Positions 46,001-54,801 of a stretch of DNA of 64,000 nt are shown here, one piece after another (positions within the stretch are counted from its first letter, which is position 1; every line of letters begins with the position of its first letter). The DNA is from Clostridia bacterium (GTDB lineage Bacteria; Bacillota; Thermoanaerobacteria; Thermoanaerobacterales; Thermoanaerobacteraceae), in the NCBI GenBank assembly GCA_012840485.1, contig DULG01000019.1, positions 62,001 to 126,000 of the forward strand. Reading direction: 5' to 3'. The notes under the pieces were generated by a model. That model made no database searches. It saw nothing but the letters and a program-made list of their open reading frames with translations, and was not told where the DNA came from. The position numbers were made by a program, and so were the translations under genes.

Positions 46001-47251
46001 CATAAATCAGAAATCAAAAGACTCACTATAGGCTGTACAGGAGTAAAAAGAACTACAGGGCAACATCCAGGTGGAATAATGGTAGTGCCAAAGGACAAGA
46101 GTATTTACGAATTTACTCCAATACAACATCCTGCTGATGCAGAAGATACTGATGTTATAACAACTCACTTTGATTACCACTCAATAAGTGGAAGACTTTT
46201 AAAACTAGATATTCTAGGACATGACGATCCTACAGTTATAAGAATGCTAGAGGATTTGACAGGAGTTAATGCAAGAGAAATACCTTTAGACGATAAAAAA
46301 ACTATGAGTTTATTTACTAGTGTAGAAGCATTAGGGATTGACCCTGAAGAGTTAAATACACCTGTAGGGACTTTAGGACTGCCTGAGTTTGGTACAAAGT
46401 TTGTAAGGCAGATGCTTATTGACACTCGTCCTACTACTTTTGCAGAACTAGTACGCATAAGTGGACTTTCTCACGGTACTGATGTATGGCTTAACAATGC
46501 TCAGGATATAATAAGAGAAGGAATAGCTACATTAAAAGAAGTAATATCTACAAGAGATGACATAATGCTTTATTTGATAAGCAAAGGTATGGACAAAAAA
46601 TTGTCTTTCAAAATTATGGAAAATGTAAGAAAAGGTAAAGGTGTATCACAGGAAGAAATAGAAGAAATGAAAAAGCACGGCATTCCAAATTGGTTTATTG
46701 AATCATGTCAAAAAATAAAGTACATGTTTCCTAAAGCCCATGCTGTTGCATATGTAATAATGGCATTTAGGATTGCCTATTTTAAAGTTCATTACCCTGA
46801 AGCTTTCTACGCTACTTACTTTACTGTCAGAGCAGATGACTTTAACTTGGACATTGTACTTAAAGGGAAAGACAGCATCAAAAATGCTATAAGAGAGATT
46901 GAGGCAAAGGGAAATAATGCTAGTCCTAAAGAAAAAAGCCTTTTAACAGTATTAGAAGTAGCTTTAGAAATGTATCTAAGAGGTTTAAAATTTACCAATG
47001 TGGATATATATAAATCCGATGCTGTTAAATTTTTAATTACTGATGAAGGGATATTGCCCCCTCTTAATTCATTAGAAGGAGTAGGCATACAAGCAGCTAA
47101 AACAATTGCGCAAGAAAGAGAAAATGGTAAATTTTTATCCCTTGAAGATTTTAGAAATCGTACAAAGGTCAGTAAAACAGTCATAGAAATATTAAAGCAT
47201 CATGGATGTTTAACTGACTGGCCAGAATCTAATCAACTAAGCCTATTTTAG
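43028..47251 (+). CDS. polC: DNA polymerase III, PolC-type alpha subunit
   Basis: PolC is the replicative polymerase of low-GC Gram-positives. The protein of 1407 residues has an N-terminal region, an OB domain (about 225-300), a split PHP domain (VELHLHTQMSSMDAVASATEVIKRA... AITDHAVVQAFPEA) and an inserted DEDD exonuclease (TVFDIETTGL, AHNANFDVSF, LDTLELSRHL, HHRAVDDAMATAEI). The rest of the PHP domain, a zinc finger (CPNC...CPHC), the polymerase palm with DIDLNFSGEY, and the fingers follow. The length is within a few residues of the family. The track TTG at 43025 is replaced by the ATG at 43028 after GAGGG. Confidence 0.97.
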   Translation: MIPASFPQEFEIKKVKLLKKERKLIVNISSKDKVNSQIRKFQDFLLNKFPLIKEVEVVVEEEKKFTSLQDVIDNFEEIILKLSEEYPASLSFLKTCDIVTEDQKIIIKAPNEVIYEFIKSNKMDFILKEFLQKEYGLKTEIDVVLLEEFEDTMERMIMEEDIKVIEEITKSGQKQETGKTTEKMEDKEDSQVLLGKEIKAEAISIKDITAETEEAIIEGEIFSLEFKELKSKILMTFDITDYTSSILVKAFLTEEKYNSLKENIQVGGFVKLRGKVFYDKYEGDLVISLKDLQLISPKERKDLSEEKRVELHLHTQMSSMDAVASATEVIKRAAKWGHKAIAITDHAVVQAFPEAMEASSKYGVKVIYGVEGYLVDDGVPIVTGDTEATLEDEFTVFDIETTGLSNINDEIIEIGAVKIKEGKIIDTFETFVNPKIPISSFITKLTGIDESMVKNAPSIEEVLPKFLEFASNSVLVAHNANFDVSFIKSKAKKFNLNVNNAVLDTLELSRHLYKDLKNYKLDTLADHLQVKLEHHHRAVDDAMATAEIFLKTINKLKELEVKKVKDINAVLRESVVDIKKLPVYHVTILVKDQRGLRNLYEIISKSNLEYFYKTPRIPKSLLISMKEGLIIGSACEQGEVFRAIVSNLEEKKLENIISFYDYLEVQPIGNNEFLIEKGEVKSIEELKEINKKIYLLGKKYNKLVVATGDVHFLDPWDDIYRKILMAGKGYKDADRQPPLYFKTTEEMLKEFEYLGKEIAKEIVIDNPNKITDLVEEVKPIPDGTFPPVIEGAEEELRRLTLDKAHEIYGDPLPEIVQNRLDRELNSIINNGYAVMYIIAQKLVSKSLKDGYLVGSRGSVGSSLVATMSGITEVNPLPPHYVCPNCKHSEFITDGSYGCGVDMPDKTCPHCGTLMKKDGFDIPFEVFLGFEGDKEPDIDLNFSGEYQPIAHKYAEELFGKGHVFRAGTIGTLADKTAYGYVKKYFEERNLIVHKSEIKRLTIGCTGVKRTTGQHPGGIMVVPKDKSIYEFTPIQHPADAEDTDVITTHFDYHSISGRLLKLDILGHDDPTVIRMLEDLTGVNAREIPLDDKKTMSLFTSVEALGIDPEELNTPVGTLGLPEFGTKFVRQMLIDTRPTTFAELVRISGLSHGTDVWLNNAQDIIREGIATLKEVISTRDDIMLYLISKGMDKKLSFKIMENVRKGKGVSQEEIEEMKKHGIPNWFIESCQKIKYMFPKAHAVAYVIMAFRIAYFKVHYPEAFYATYFTVRADDFNLDIVLKGKDSIKNAIREIEAKGNNASPKEKSLLTVLEVALEMYLRGLKFTNVDIYKSDAVKFLITDEGILPPLNSLEGVGIQAAKTIAQERENGKFLSLEDFRNRTKVSKTVIEILKHHGCLTDWPESNQLSLF

Positions 47252-47253
47252 TG

Positions 47254-47282
47254 TTGCTTTGGTAAAAGGTGTATGCTATAAT
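47254..47282 (+). promoter_or_regulatory. Promoter of the rimP-nusA-infB operon
   Basis: TTGCTT at 47254-47259 and TATAAT at 47277-47282 are separated by 17 bases, with an extended -10 TG at 47274-47275. It starts directly after the polC stop. Confidence 0.72.
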
Positions 47283-47308
47283 TGTTATGTCAACATAGAT
47301 TTTTGCAC

Positions 47309-47332
47309 AAAGAGTGGGTTCCCCCACTCTTT
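47309..47332 (+). promoter_or_regulatory. Leader hairpin upstream of rimP
   Basis: AAAGAGTGGG (47309-47318) pairs perfectly with CCCACTCTTT (47323-47332) around a 4-base loop. It lies about 20 bases into the predicted transcript and 12-14 bases before the AAAGGAGG of rimP. It has no proper U-tail. It may be a leader control or processing element. Confidence 0.62.
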
Positions 47333-47358
47333 AGTTTATATAAAAAGGAGGAAAAGGT

Positions 47359-47814
47359 ATGTCTAAGATAGAACAGATTGCCAAAGATTTAGTAATGCCT
47401 ATTTTAGAAAAAAATCATTTTGATTTAGTGGATGTGGAATATAAAAAAGAAGGTAGCCATTGGTATTTAAGAGTATATATAGACAAAGAAGGGGGTATAA
47501 CTTTAGATGACTGCCAATTGGTAAGTGAATATTTAAGCGATAGACTAGACGAAGTTGACCCTATTGAACACAGTTATATTTTAGAGGTTTCTTCTCCTGG
47601 CTTAGATAGACCTCTTAAAAAACCTAGAGATTTTGAAAGAAACATTGGAAAAGAAATAGAAATATCACTATATGTTCCTGTTGACAAAAGGAAAAAGTTT
47701 AAAGGAGAACTTTTAGAGTTTACTGGTGATAAAATTGTTATACTTTCTGAAGGAGAAAGAAAAGAGTTTGATATGAAGAATGTAAGTCTTGTTAAACCAG
47801 TGATAAAGTTTTAA
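47359..47814 (+). CDS. rimP: Ribosome maturation factor RimP
   Basis: RimP acts in 30S assembly. The 151-residue protein has the two-domain pattern IAKDLVMPILEKNHFDLVDVEYKKEGSHWYLRVYIDKEGGITLDDCQLVSEYLSDRLDEVDPIEHSYILEVSSPGLDRPL and a C-terminal SH3-like domain. AAAGGAGG precedes the ATG. It leads the conserved nusA operon. Confidence 0.96.
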   Translation: MSKIEQIAKDLVMPILEKNHFDLVDVEYKKEGSHWYLRVYIDKEGGITLDDCQLVSEYLSDRLDEVDPIEHSYILEVSSPGLDRPLKKPRDFERNIGKEIEISLYVPVDKRKKFKGELLEFTGDKIVILSEGERKEFDMKNVSLVKPVIKF

Positions 47815-47835
47815 AATTAAGAGGGGAGGATAATA

Positions 47836-48876
47836 ATGAATGCAGAATTTATTGAAGCTTTAAACGCAATATGCGAAGAAAAAGGCATTTCGAAAGATAC
47901 AATGTTTGAAGCTATAGAAGCAGCATTAGTTTCTGCTTACAAGAAAAATTATGGAACTTCTCAAAATGTGAAAATTGTAATGGATAGAGAAACTGGCGAT
48001 GTTAAAGTTTATGCCCAAAAAACAGTAGTGGAAGAAGTACACAACGATTTTTTGGAGATAAGCCTAGAAGAAGCTAGAAAATTAAATAAAAGATATCAAA
48101 TAGGAGATATAGTTGACATGGAAGTGACTCCTAAAAACTTTGGCAGGATTGCTGCGCAAAACGCAAAACAAGTTGTAATTCAAAGGATTAGAGAAGCTGA
48201 AAGAAATGTAATATATGAAGAATTTTTGGCCAAGGAGACAGAGGTTGTAACGGGTATTGTCACTAGAGTCGACAAAAAAAATGTATTAATTAATTTAGGA
48301 AGAGTGGAAGCTATATTAGGTCCATCAGAACAAATACCAGGGGAAACTTTTGCTCCGGGAGATAGAGTTAAAGTATATATTGTAGAAGTAAAGAAGACAA
48401 CTAAAGGGCCACAGATTTTAATTTCTCGTTCTCATCCAGGACTTGTAAAAAGATTGTTTGAACTAGAATCTCCAGAAATTCAACAAGGAATAGTAGAAAT
48501 ACGAAGTATTGCGCGAGAAGCTGGGTCTCGAACAAAGATGGCTGTTTTTAGCAGGGATGAAAATGTAGATCCAATAGGTGCCTGTGTTGGATACAAAGGT
48601 GCAAGAGTACAAGCTGTTGTCAATGAATTAAAAGGAGAAAAAATAGATATAGTAAAATGGAGTTCAAAGCCTCAAGAATTTATAATGAATGCTTTAAGTC
48701 CAGCAAAAGCTTTGAATATAGAGATTTTAAGCGAAAAAGAAAAGATAGCAAGAGTTATAGTCCCAGATTATCAATTATCTTTAGCGATTGGAAAAGAAGG
48801 GCAGAATGCCAGGCTGGCAGCAAAGCTTACCGGTTGGAAAATAGACATAAAAAGTGAATCAACGGTAAAAAGTTAA
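47836..48876 (+). CDS. nusA: Transcription termination/antitermination factor NusA
   Basis: NusA binds RNA polymerase and influences pausing and termination. The 346-residue protein has an N-terminal RNAP-binding domain (to about 125), an S1 domain (about 135-200, VVTGIVTRVDKKNVLINLGRVEAILGPSEQ), and two KH domains (about 200-345, CVGYKGARVQAVVNELKGEKIDIV and LAIGKEGQNARLAAKLTGWKIDI). It lacks the acidic repeats of E. coli NusA, as usual in Firmicutes. Confidence 0.97.
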   Translation: MNAEFIEALNAICEEKGISKDTMFEAIEAALVSAYKKNYGTSQNVKIVMDRETGDVKVYAQKTVVEEVHNDFLEISLEEARKLNKRYQIGDIVDMEVTPKNFGRIAAQNAKQVVIQRIREAERNVIYEEFLAKETEVVTGIVTRVDKKNVLINLGRVEAILGPSEQIPGETFAPGDRVKVYIVEVKKTTKGPQILISRSHPGLVKRLFELESPEIQQGIVEIRSIAREAGSRTKMAVFSRDENVDPIGACVGYKGARVQAVVNELKGEKIDIVKWSSKPQEFIMNALSPAKALNIEILSEKEKIARVIVPDYQLSLAIGKEGQNARLAAKLTGWKIDIKSESTVKS

Positions 48877-48891
48877 GTGAGGTGAAAAAAG

Positions 48892-49164
48892 ATGAAAACA
48901 AAAAAAGTGCCAATGAGGATGTGCTTGGGCTGTCAGCAAATGAAATCAAAAAAAGAATTGATACGGATTGTGAGGCGGGCAAAAGATTCTATTGTACAAG
49001 TAGATTTGACAGGAAAAGTACCAGGTAGAGGTTGCTATATTTGTAGAGACATAAACTGTCTTGAAAAGGCTTTTAAGCATAAAAGATTAGAAAAAGCTTT
49101 AGAAGTACCTATTTATGAAGAAATTTACGAACAATTAAAGAGGGAGATAACAGATGAAGAATGA
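48892..49164 (+). CDS. rnpM: YlxR family RNA-binding protein (RnpM)
   Basis: The 90-residue basic protein is of the YlxR type: RMCLGCQQMKSKKELIRIVRR, GRGCYICRD and the paired Cys residues. Recent work names the Bacillus member RnpM because it modulates RNase P; the older symbol is ylxR. It lies between nusA and the L7Ae-like gene, as in Bacillus, and overlaps the next gene by 11 bases. Confidence 0.9.
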   Translation: MKTKKVPMRMCLGCQQMKSKKELIRIVRRAKDSIVQVDLTGKVPGRGCYICRDINCLEKAFKHKRLEKALEVPIYEEIYEQLKREITDEE

Positions 49165-49480
49165 CCGCTTTCATTCTCTGCTGGGGATAAGTAAAAAAGC
49201 TGGCAAACTTGTGTCAGGAAATTATAGTGTAGAGAAATATATGAAACTCAAAAAATTATATCTGGTAATTCTGGCAACAGACGTATCTAAAAAAAATACC
49301 TTCAAAAAATTTGTCAGAATGTGTGAAGAAAATAAAATTCCCTACTTGGTGCATTCAACAAAAGAATCATTGGCTAAAGCCATAGGAAGAGAAATAGTCG
49401 GAGTAATTGGAATTACAGATGAAGGATTAGCAAACGAATTATTAGATGCAACAAAGGAGGAAAATTATGGAGGTGAATAA
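49154..49480 (+). CDS. L7Ae/L30e family ribosomal-type protein (YlxQ-like)
   Basis: The 108-residue protein has the L7Ae fold pattern [89 protein letters not shown]. These proteins bind kink-turn RNA; YlxQ itself has no firm function. It ends within the infB start region, suggesting coupling. Confidence 0.9.
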   Translation: MKNDRFHSLLGISKKAGKLVSGNYSVEKYMKLKKLYLVILATDVSKKNTFKKFVRMCEENKIPYLVHSTKESLAKAIGREIVGVIGITDEGLANELLDATKEENYGGE

Positions 49481-49484
49481 TATG
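49454..49484 (+). promoter_or_regulatory. Two ribosome binding sites at the infB start
   Basis: AAGGAGG (49454-49460) lies six bases before an ATG at 49467. GGAGGTGA (49469-49476) lies five bases before an ATG at 49482 in the same frame. Both could initiate translation, the second overlapping the ylxQ-like stop at 49478-49480. Confidence 0.6.
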
Positions 49485-51569
49485 TCTAAAATGAGAGTCT
49501 ACGAATTAGCAAAAGAATTAAATTTATCGAGTAAAGACCTCATTTCTAAATTAAATGATTTAGATATAAAAGTGAAAAACCATATGAGCACGTTGGAAGA
49601 TGAAGAAGTAACCCTGATAAAAGATCTATTGACTGATAAACCTCATCAACAAAAAGAGGAAATTGCTGAAAAAGGAAAAGAAGAGGAAAATACTTTTGAA
49701 GAAAATATAGAGGATATAGAAGAAGAAAGGATATACAAAAAAAGTTTTAAAAAGGGCAGCAAAAAAAATAAAAAAAATAATAAAAAAGCAGCTTTGGAAA
49801 AAGAAAAAGAAGAGGATCAGATTAAAATAATTACTATTCCTGAATTTTTGACTGTTAAAGAGCTAGCTGAAAAAATGAAAGTTAACCCTACAGAAATTAT
49901 CAAAAAATTAATAGCAAAAGGAATAATGGTTACCCTAAATCAACAAATTGACTTTGAAAATGCATCCAAAATTGCTGAAGAATATGGATTTCTAGTAGAT
50001 AAAGAAGAAGTAAAAGATGAATTAGAAATGTTACTAGAAGAAACACCTGATGAGGAAAAAGACCTACAACCTCGTCCTCCTATTGTCACTGTAATGGGAC
50101 ATGTGGACCATGGTAAAACTTCTTTGTTAGACGCTATTAGAAAGACAAATGTCACAATGAAAGAAATGGGAGGAATTACCCAACATATCGGAGCTTCTGT
50201 AGTAGAAATAAATGGCAAAAAAATTGTATTTTTAGACACACCTGGTCATGAAGCTTTTACTGCTATGAGGGCAAGGGGGACCAGCATTACAGATATTGTC
50301 GTATTGGTAGTAGCAGCAGATGATGGTGTAATGCCTCAAACAGTAGAAGCTATAAACCACGTAAAAGCTGCGAATGTCCCTATGATTGTAGCTATAAATA
50401 AAATAGACTTGCCTACCGCAAATCCAGATAGGGTAAAAACAGAATTAAGTGAATTAGGTTTAGTACCTGAAGAATGGGGAGGTAACACTATTTGTGTCCC
50501 TGTTTCTGCTAAGAAAAACATAGGCTTAGATAATTTACTAGAAATGATTCTGTTAGTCGCTGAATTAGAAGACTTAAAAGCTAATCCTAACAAACCTGCT
50601 AGAGGAACTGTGATAGAAGCAAAATTAGAAAAAGGAAAAGGATCTGTAGCGACAGTCATTGTACAAAATGGAACTTTGCAAATTGGAGATGCTATTTTAG
50701 CTGGTACTACTTATGGAAAAGTAAGGGCTATGTTTGACGATAGAGGGAAAAAGATTAAAAAAGCCGGTCCTTCTATGCCTGTAGAAGTTTTGGGCTTCTC
50801 TGAAGTTCCAGAAGCTGGAGATAAATTTATAGTAGTAGAAGACGACAAAAAGGCAAGAGAATTAGCAGAAAAGCGTAAAGAAATACAAAAAGAGTTGGAA
50901 TTTAAAAGAAAACAAAAAGTTTCTCTTGAAAATTTATTTAAACAAATACAAGAAGGCAGTGTAAAAGATTTAAACATCATCATAAAAGCTGATGTACAAG
51001 GTTCAGTAGAGGCTCTGAAAAAATCTCTTGAAGATTTAAACAATGAGGAAGTGAGAATAAAGGTAATACATGGAGCAGTAGGTGCAATCACAGAAACAGA
51101 TGTAATGTTAGCTTCAGCTTCTAACGCTATAATAATAGGATTTAACGTAAGGCCAGAAACTAATGCTAAAAGTCTCGCGGAAAAAGAAAAAGTAGAAATA
51201 AAGCTCTATAGAATCATATATGAAGCTATTGAAGATATAAAAGCAGCGATGAAGGGGTTATTAGAACCAAAATATCAAGAAGTAGAACTAGGAAAAGCAG
51301 AAGTGAGAGCTGTATTTAGAGTACCAGGAGTTGGGAATGTAGCTGGATGTTATGTATTAAATGGTAAAATTTTAAGAAATGCCTCAATTCGCGTAGTAAG
51401 GGATGGTATTGTAGTTTACGAAGGTAAAATTGCTTCTTTAAAAAGATTTAAAGACGATGTAAGAGAAGTACAGCAAGGATTTGAATGCGGTATAGGGATA
51501 GAAAAATATAATGATATTAAAGAAGGAGACATAATAGAGGCTTATCAAATGGAAGAAATTCCTCGCTGA
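49482..51569 (+). CDS. infB: Translation initiation factor IF-2
   Basis: IF-2 brings fMet-tRNA to the 30S subunit. The N-terminal IF2-N domain ([27 protein letters not shown]) is followed by a Lys/Glu-rich linker and a second IF2-N domain ([21 protein letters not shown]). The G-domain has GHVDHGKT at about 206-213, DTPGH and NKID, and domains II-IV follow, with the protein ending in [12 protein letters not shown] use the ATG at 49482 because [11 protein letters not shown] matches the Bacillus N-terminus, giving 695 residues. The alternative ATG at 49467 adds five residues. The track start at 49446 lacks a ribosome site. Confidence 0.95.
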   Translation: MSKMRVYELAKELNLSSKDLISKLNDLDIKVKNHMSTLEDEEVTLIKDLLTDKPHQQKEEIAEKGKEEENTFEENIEDIEEERIYKKSFKKGSKKNKKNNKKAALEKEKEEDQIKIITIPEFLTVKELAEKMKVNPTEIIKKLIAKGIMVTLNQQIDFENASKIAEEYGFLVDKEEVKDELEMLLEETPDEEKDLQPRPPIVTVMGHVDHGKTSLLDAIRKTNVTMKEMGGITQHIGASVVEINGKKIVFLDTPGHEAFTAMRARGTSITDIVVLVVAADDGVMPQTVEAINHVKAANVPMIVAINKIDLPTANPDRVKTELSELGLVPEEWGGNTICVPVSAKKNIGLDNLLEMILLVAELEDLKANPNKPARGTVIEAKLEKGKGSVATVIVQNGTLQIGDAILAGTTYGKVRAMFDDRGKKIKKAGPSMPVEVLGFSEVPEAGDKFIVVEDDKKARELAEKRKEIQKELEFKRKQKVSLENLFKQIQEGSVKDLNIIIKADVQGSVEALKKSLEDLNNEEVRIKVIHGAVGAITETDVMLASASNAIIIGFNVRPETNAKSLAEKEKVEIKLYRIIYEAIEDIKAAMKGLLEPKYQEVELGKAEVRAVFRVPGVGNVAGCYVLNGKILRNASIRVVRDGIVVYEGKIASLKRFKDDVREVQQGFECGIGIEKYNDIKEGDIIEAYQMEEIPR

Positions 51570-51582
51570 AAGGATGAGTAGA

Positions 51583-51948
51583 ATGCAGTACAGAAATAGT
51601 CGGCTGTCAGAAGAGATGAAAAGAGAAATAAGTAAAATGATTTTAGAAGAAATTAAAGACCCACGAATTAAAGCAATGGTCAGCATAACTGGCATAGAAG
51701 TTACTAAGGACTTGAGATATGCTAAAGTTTATGTAAGTATTTATGGAAGTGAAAAAGAGAAACAAGAAACTTTTGAAGGGCTAAAAAGTGCAGCTGGTTA
51801 CATTAGACATGAAATTGGGAAAAGAATAAAAATGCGATATACTCCAGAGATCATTTTTGAATTAGATCGATCAATAGAATATGGAGCTCACATATCTGAA
51901 ATATTAAAGGAACTAAACAAACAAGAAGGTGATGGTAATTGGTATTAA
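51583..51948 (+). CDS. rbfA: Ribosome-binding factor A
   Basis: RbfA helps 30S maturation at the 16S 5' end. The protein of 121 residues has the KH-like pattern RLSEEMKREISKMILEEIKDPRIKAMVSITGIEVTKDLRYAKVYVSIYGSEKEKQETFEGLKSAAGYIRHEIGKRIKMRYTPEIIFELDRSIEYGAHI. The ATG at 51574 abuts the AAAGG, so the ATG at 51583 is preferred, though the family tolerates either. Confidence 0.93.
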   Translation: MQYRNSRLSEEMKREISKMILEEIKDPRIKAMVSITGIEVTKDLRYAKVYVSIYGSEKEKQETFEGLKSAAGYIRHEIGKRIKMRYTPEIIFELDRSIEYGAHISEILKELNKQEGDGNWY

Positions 51949-52892
51949 TTGATGCAATAAATCACATAAAAGATGCTAAAAGTGTAATTGTAGTATCTCA
52001 CATTGCACCTGATGGAGATGCTATTGGAACTGTTACAGGAATGTACAAAGTGCTAAAAAAAATGGGAAAAGAAGTGGATACCTTCATAGACGATGAAATA
52101 CCTGAAATGTACAACTTTGTTCCAAATGTAGATAAAATATCGAGGCCTTTTTCTAAAGATGCTGATATGGTTTTGATTTTTGACTGTGCTGAGGAAGAAA
52201 GATTAGGCAAGACCAAAGAACTTTTAAAAACTTCTGCTGTGACTATCAACATTGACCATCACATTTCAAACACTTTGTATGCCAAATTAAACTATGTAGA
52301 TACTAATGCAGCAGCAACAGCAGAACTGGCTTATCAAATTGTCAAATTATTGGGAGTAGAGCTGGATGAAGAAATCGCTACTAGTTTCTATACAGCTATT
52401 TTGACAGATACTGGCGGATTTATGTATGAATCCACCACCTCTATAACTCATCAAATAGCAGGTGATTTAATAAACAATGGGGCTAAGTTTAAAGAAGTAG
52501 GGGATAAAATTTTCAACAATCTAAAGTTTAACAAAGCAAAACTTTTAGGAAAAGCCCTCAATAGCCTTACACTGTATAAAGACGGTAAAATTTCTTATAT
52601 GGAGATTTTAAAAAAGGATTTTGAAGCAACTAACACAAATCTTTCTCATATAGAAGATATCATCACATATGCCAGAAATATTGAAGGAGTTGAAGTAGCA
52701 GTCCTGTTGGTAGAAAAAGAGGATGAGATAAAAATTAGTTTGCGGTCAAAAGAAAAAGTAGATGTGAATAAAATAGCAAATATTTTTGGCGGTGGGGGGC
52801 ATATAAAAGCTGCTGGATGTAGCATTAGAGGAAATATTGAAGAAGCTAAAGAAAAAATTTTGCAAGCGATTTATAAAGAATTAGAGGGATAA
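51939..52892 (+). CDS. nrnA: DHH/DHHA1 phosphoesterase NrnA (oligoribonuclease/pAp phosphatase)
   Basis: NrnA degrades nano-RNA and pAp. The 317-residue protein has the DHH motifs SHIAPDGDAIGT, IFDCAEEERL, NIDHHISN and TDTGGFMYE. The DHHA1 domain ends GGGGHIKAAGC, which binds substrate. The start is a TTG within the last codons of rbfA after GAAGGTGATGG. The place between rbfA and truB is standard for Firmicutes. Confidence 0.94.
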   Translation: MVLIDAINHIKDAKSVIVVSHIAPDGDAIGTVTGMYKVLKKMGKEVDTFIDDEIPEMYNFVPNVDKISRPFSKDADMVLIFDCAEEERLGKTKELLKTSAVTINIDHHISNTLYAKLNYVDTNAAATAELAYQIVKLLGVELDEEIATSFYTAILTDTGGFMYESTTSITHQIAGDLINNGAKFKEVGDKIFNNLKFNKAKLLGKALNSLTLYKDGKISYMEILKKDFEATNTNLSHIEDIITYARNIEGVEVAVLLVEKEDEIKISLRSKEKVDVNKIANIFGGGGHIKAAGCSIRGNIEEAKEKILQAIYKELEG

Positions 52893-52895
52893 AAA

Positions 52896-53747
52896 TTGGA
52901 AGGAGTATTAAATGTTTTAAAACCTCCCGGCATGACTTCTCATGATATAGTAAATTTTATTAGGAAAATCTATAAAATACAAAAAGTAGGCCACACAGGT
53001 ACTTTAGACCCAGACGCAGTAGGAGTATTACCTCTTTGCGTAGGAAATGCTACTAAATTTGTATCTTTTTTAATAGAAGAAGACAAAAGATATAGATTTG
53101 AAATAACCTTTGGTATAACTACAGATACTTTTGATAAAAGCGGAAAAGTTATAAAAAGCGGACCTGTGAGAACTTTAGAAGAACAAGAATTAAGGCAAAT
53201 TTTAAATAAATTTCAAGGAAAAATAAAACAAACTCCTCCAATGTACTCCGCAAAAAAAGTAAAAGGAAAAAAGTTGTATGAGTATGCGAGAGAAGGGAAA
53301 AATATTGATATTCCACCTATTGAAGTTACAATATATGAGATTGAAGTAGTTGAATATGAACCTCCTTATAGAATATTGATGGATGTAAAATGTTCTAAAG
53401 GTACCTATATAAGAGCTTTGGTGAGGGATATCTGCAAAGAATTAAACATGCCGGGATATATGTCTATGTTGATAAGGACAGAGGTTGGTCCTTTCAAAAT
53501 AGAAAATGCCTATACTGTAGAAGAAATAAAAGAAGGAAAAGCAATATTTGAGCCTATAGATAAATTTATTCCCTTGCCCTCTGTCCAGTTAAATAAAATA
53601 GAAGCCAAAAAAATCTTAAAGGGCCAGTTTATTAAAAACAATTCTCTTCTTGAAACTTCCTTTTTAAAATTATATGATAATAATGGCAAATTTCTTGGAA
53701 TCGGAGTTTTAGAAGAAAATAAAATCCGTCCAAAAAGACTTCTTTGA
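52896..53747 (+). CDS. truB: tRNA pseudouridine(55) synthase
   Basis: TruB makes pseudouridine 55 in the T-loop of tRNAs. The 283-residue protein has LNVLKPPGMTSHDIVNFIRKIYKIQKVGHTGTLDPDAVGVLPLCVGNATKFV, in which the Asp of LDPDAVG is the catalytic one. PPMYSAKKVKGKKLYEYAREG and CSKGTYIRALVRDIC follow. It starts with TTG shortly after the nrnA stop. Confidence 0.96.
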   Translation: MEGVLNVLKPPGMTSHDIVNFIRKIYKIQKVGHTGTLDPDAVGVLPLCVGNATKFVSFLIEEDKRYRFEITFGITTDTFDKSGKVIKSGPVRTLEEQELRQILNKFQGKIKQTPPMYSAKKVKGKKLYEYAREGKNIDIPPIEVTIYEIEVVEYEPPYRILMDVKCSKGTYIRALVRDICKELNMPGYMSMLIRTEVGPFKIENAYTVEEIKEGKAIFEPIDKFIPLPSVQLNKIEAKKILKGQFIKNNSLLETSFLKLYDNNGKFLGIGVLEENKIRPKRLL

Positions 53748-53762
53748 GGGGGAAAGGATAGT

Positions 53763-54713
53763 TTGCAAATTATTGATGAAAGCAATGTATCAAAATATAA
53801 AGATGCCAAAGTAATAGCTTTAGGAAATTTTGATGGAATTCATATAGGTCACCAACAATTGATTAATAAAGCAATTCTTTTAGCTAAAGAAAATAATTTG
53901 TCAAGTGCTGTTTTTAGTTTCAAGCAGCACACTTCAAAAATTTTAATGCCTGAGAGAAAATTAGAGCTTATAACTAACTATCAAAAAAAAGTAGAAATTC
54001 TAAATCAATTTGAACTGGACTACAGTATATTCTTCGATTTCACTGAAGATTTTTCTAAATTAACTGCAGAAGAATTTATAAAAAAAATTTTGGTTGACCT
54101 ATTAAAAGTTAGAATAGTAGTAGTAGGGCAAAATTATAGATTTGGTTATAAAGCTTTAGGAGATGTAGAAATATTAAAAAAATATTCTAAAACATATTTT
54201 TTTGAGGTTTGCGTAGCACCTTCAGTTGTAAAAGATGGCATTATAGTAAGCAGCAGCTATATTAGAGAGTTAATAAAATCTGGCAAAATTGAAGAGGCAA
54301 ATAGCCTATTAGGGCGTTTTTTCTCATTACAAGGAAGAGTAATTCATGGACAACAACTTGGGCGAAAATTAGGATTTCCAACTGCTAATCTTCAAATACC
54401 AGAGGATTTAGTTTTGCCAAAGGCAGGAGTATATGTGACACGTGTAAAAATCCATGACAAACTTTATATCGCTGTGACAAATATAGGTTTGAAACCTACT
54501 TTTAATGAGAAAAATATTTCTATAGAATCCTATATTTTAGATTTCAACGAAAATTTATACGATACTTACTTAGAAGTCGAATTTATAACAAGAATTCGTG
54601 ACGAAATTAAATTTAAAAATACAGAAGACTTAAAAGGCCAAGTTTTTAAAGATATCGATTACGCTAAAAACTTTAAAAATATTTTACAACAGAAACATTA
54701 TGTGATAAAATAA
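53763..54713 (+). CDS. ribF: Bifunctional riboflavin kinase/FAD synthetase
   Basis: RibF makes FMN and FAD. The 316-residue protein has an N-terminal adenylyltransferase domain (ALGNFDGIHIGHQQLINKA, with the HIGH-like motif; VVVGQNYRFGYKALGD; SSYIRELIKSGKIEEANSLLGR) and a C-terminal riboflavin kinase domain (GQQLGRKLGFPTANLQIPEDLVLPKAGVYVTRV ... TNIGLKPTF). A TTG start follows GGGGGAAAGGATAG. No FMN riboswitch lies upstream, as expected inside the nusA-region operon. Confidence 0.96.
   Translation: MQIIDESNVSKYKDAKVIALGNFDGIHIGHQQLINKAILLAKENNLSSAVFSFKQHTSKILMPERKLELITNYQKKVEILNQFELDYSIFFDFTEDFSKLTAEEFIKKILVDLLKVRIVVVGQNYRFGYKALGDVEILKKYSKTYFFEVCVAPSVVKDGIIVSSSYIRELIKSGKIEEANSLLGRFFSLQGRVIHGQQLGRKLGFPTANLQIPEDLVLPKAGVYVTRVKIHDKLYIAVTNIGLKPTFNEKNISIESYILDFNENLYDTYLEVEFITRIRDEIKFKNTEDLKGQVFKDIDYAKNFKNILQQKHYVIK
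54683..54711 (+). promoter_or_regulatory. Promoter of rpsO
   Basis: TTTACA at 54683-54688 and TAAAAT at 54706-54711 are 17 bases apart, with an extended -10 TG at 54703-54704. It lies in the last codons of ribF. Confidence 0.6.
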
Positions 54714-54726
54714 AATAGCAAATTTA

Positions 54727-54773
54727 CCTTATGCTTTGATATTCGTAACTCCGGCGGTATTCAATGCATAAGG
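54727..54773 (+). ncRNA. rpsO leader hairpin, candidate S15 autoregulatory element
   Basis: CCTTATGC (54727-54734) pairs perfectly with GCATAAGG (54766-54773), enclosing a 31-base segment with a GC-rich CCGGCGG. It begins about ten bases after the predicted start site and ends 15-16 bases before the GGAGGTG of rpsO. Autogenous S15 control acts from leaders like this in several phyla; S15 binding here is inferred. Confidence 0.55.
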
Positions 54774-54801
54774 CGTATTCTAAAAAATGGAGGTGAAAAA
54801 G

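Noticed and set aside
48657-48857. 66-residue plus-strand ORF
   Set aside because: It is an alternative frame inside the KH domains of nusA.
53700-53762. FMN riboswitch upstream of ribF
   Set aside because: There are only 15 bases between truB and ribF.
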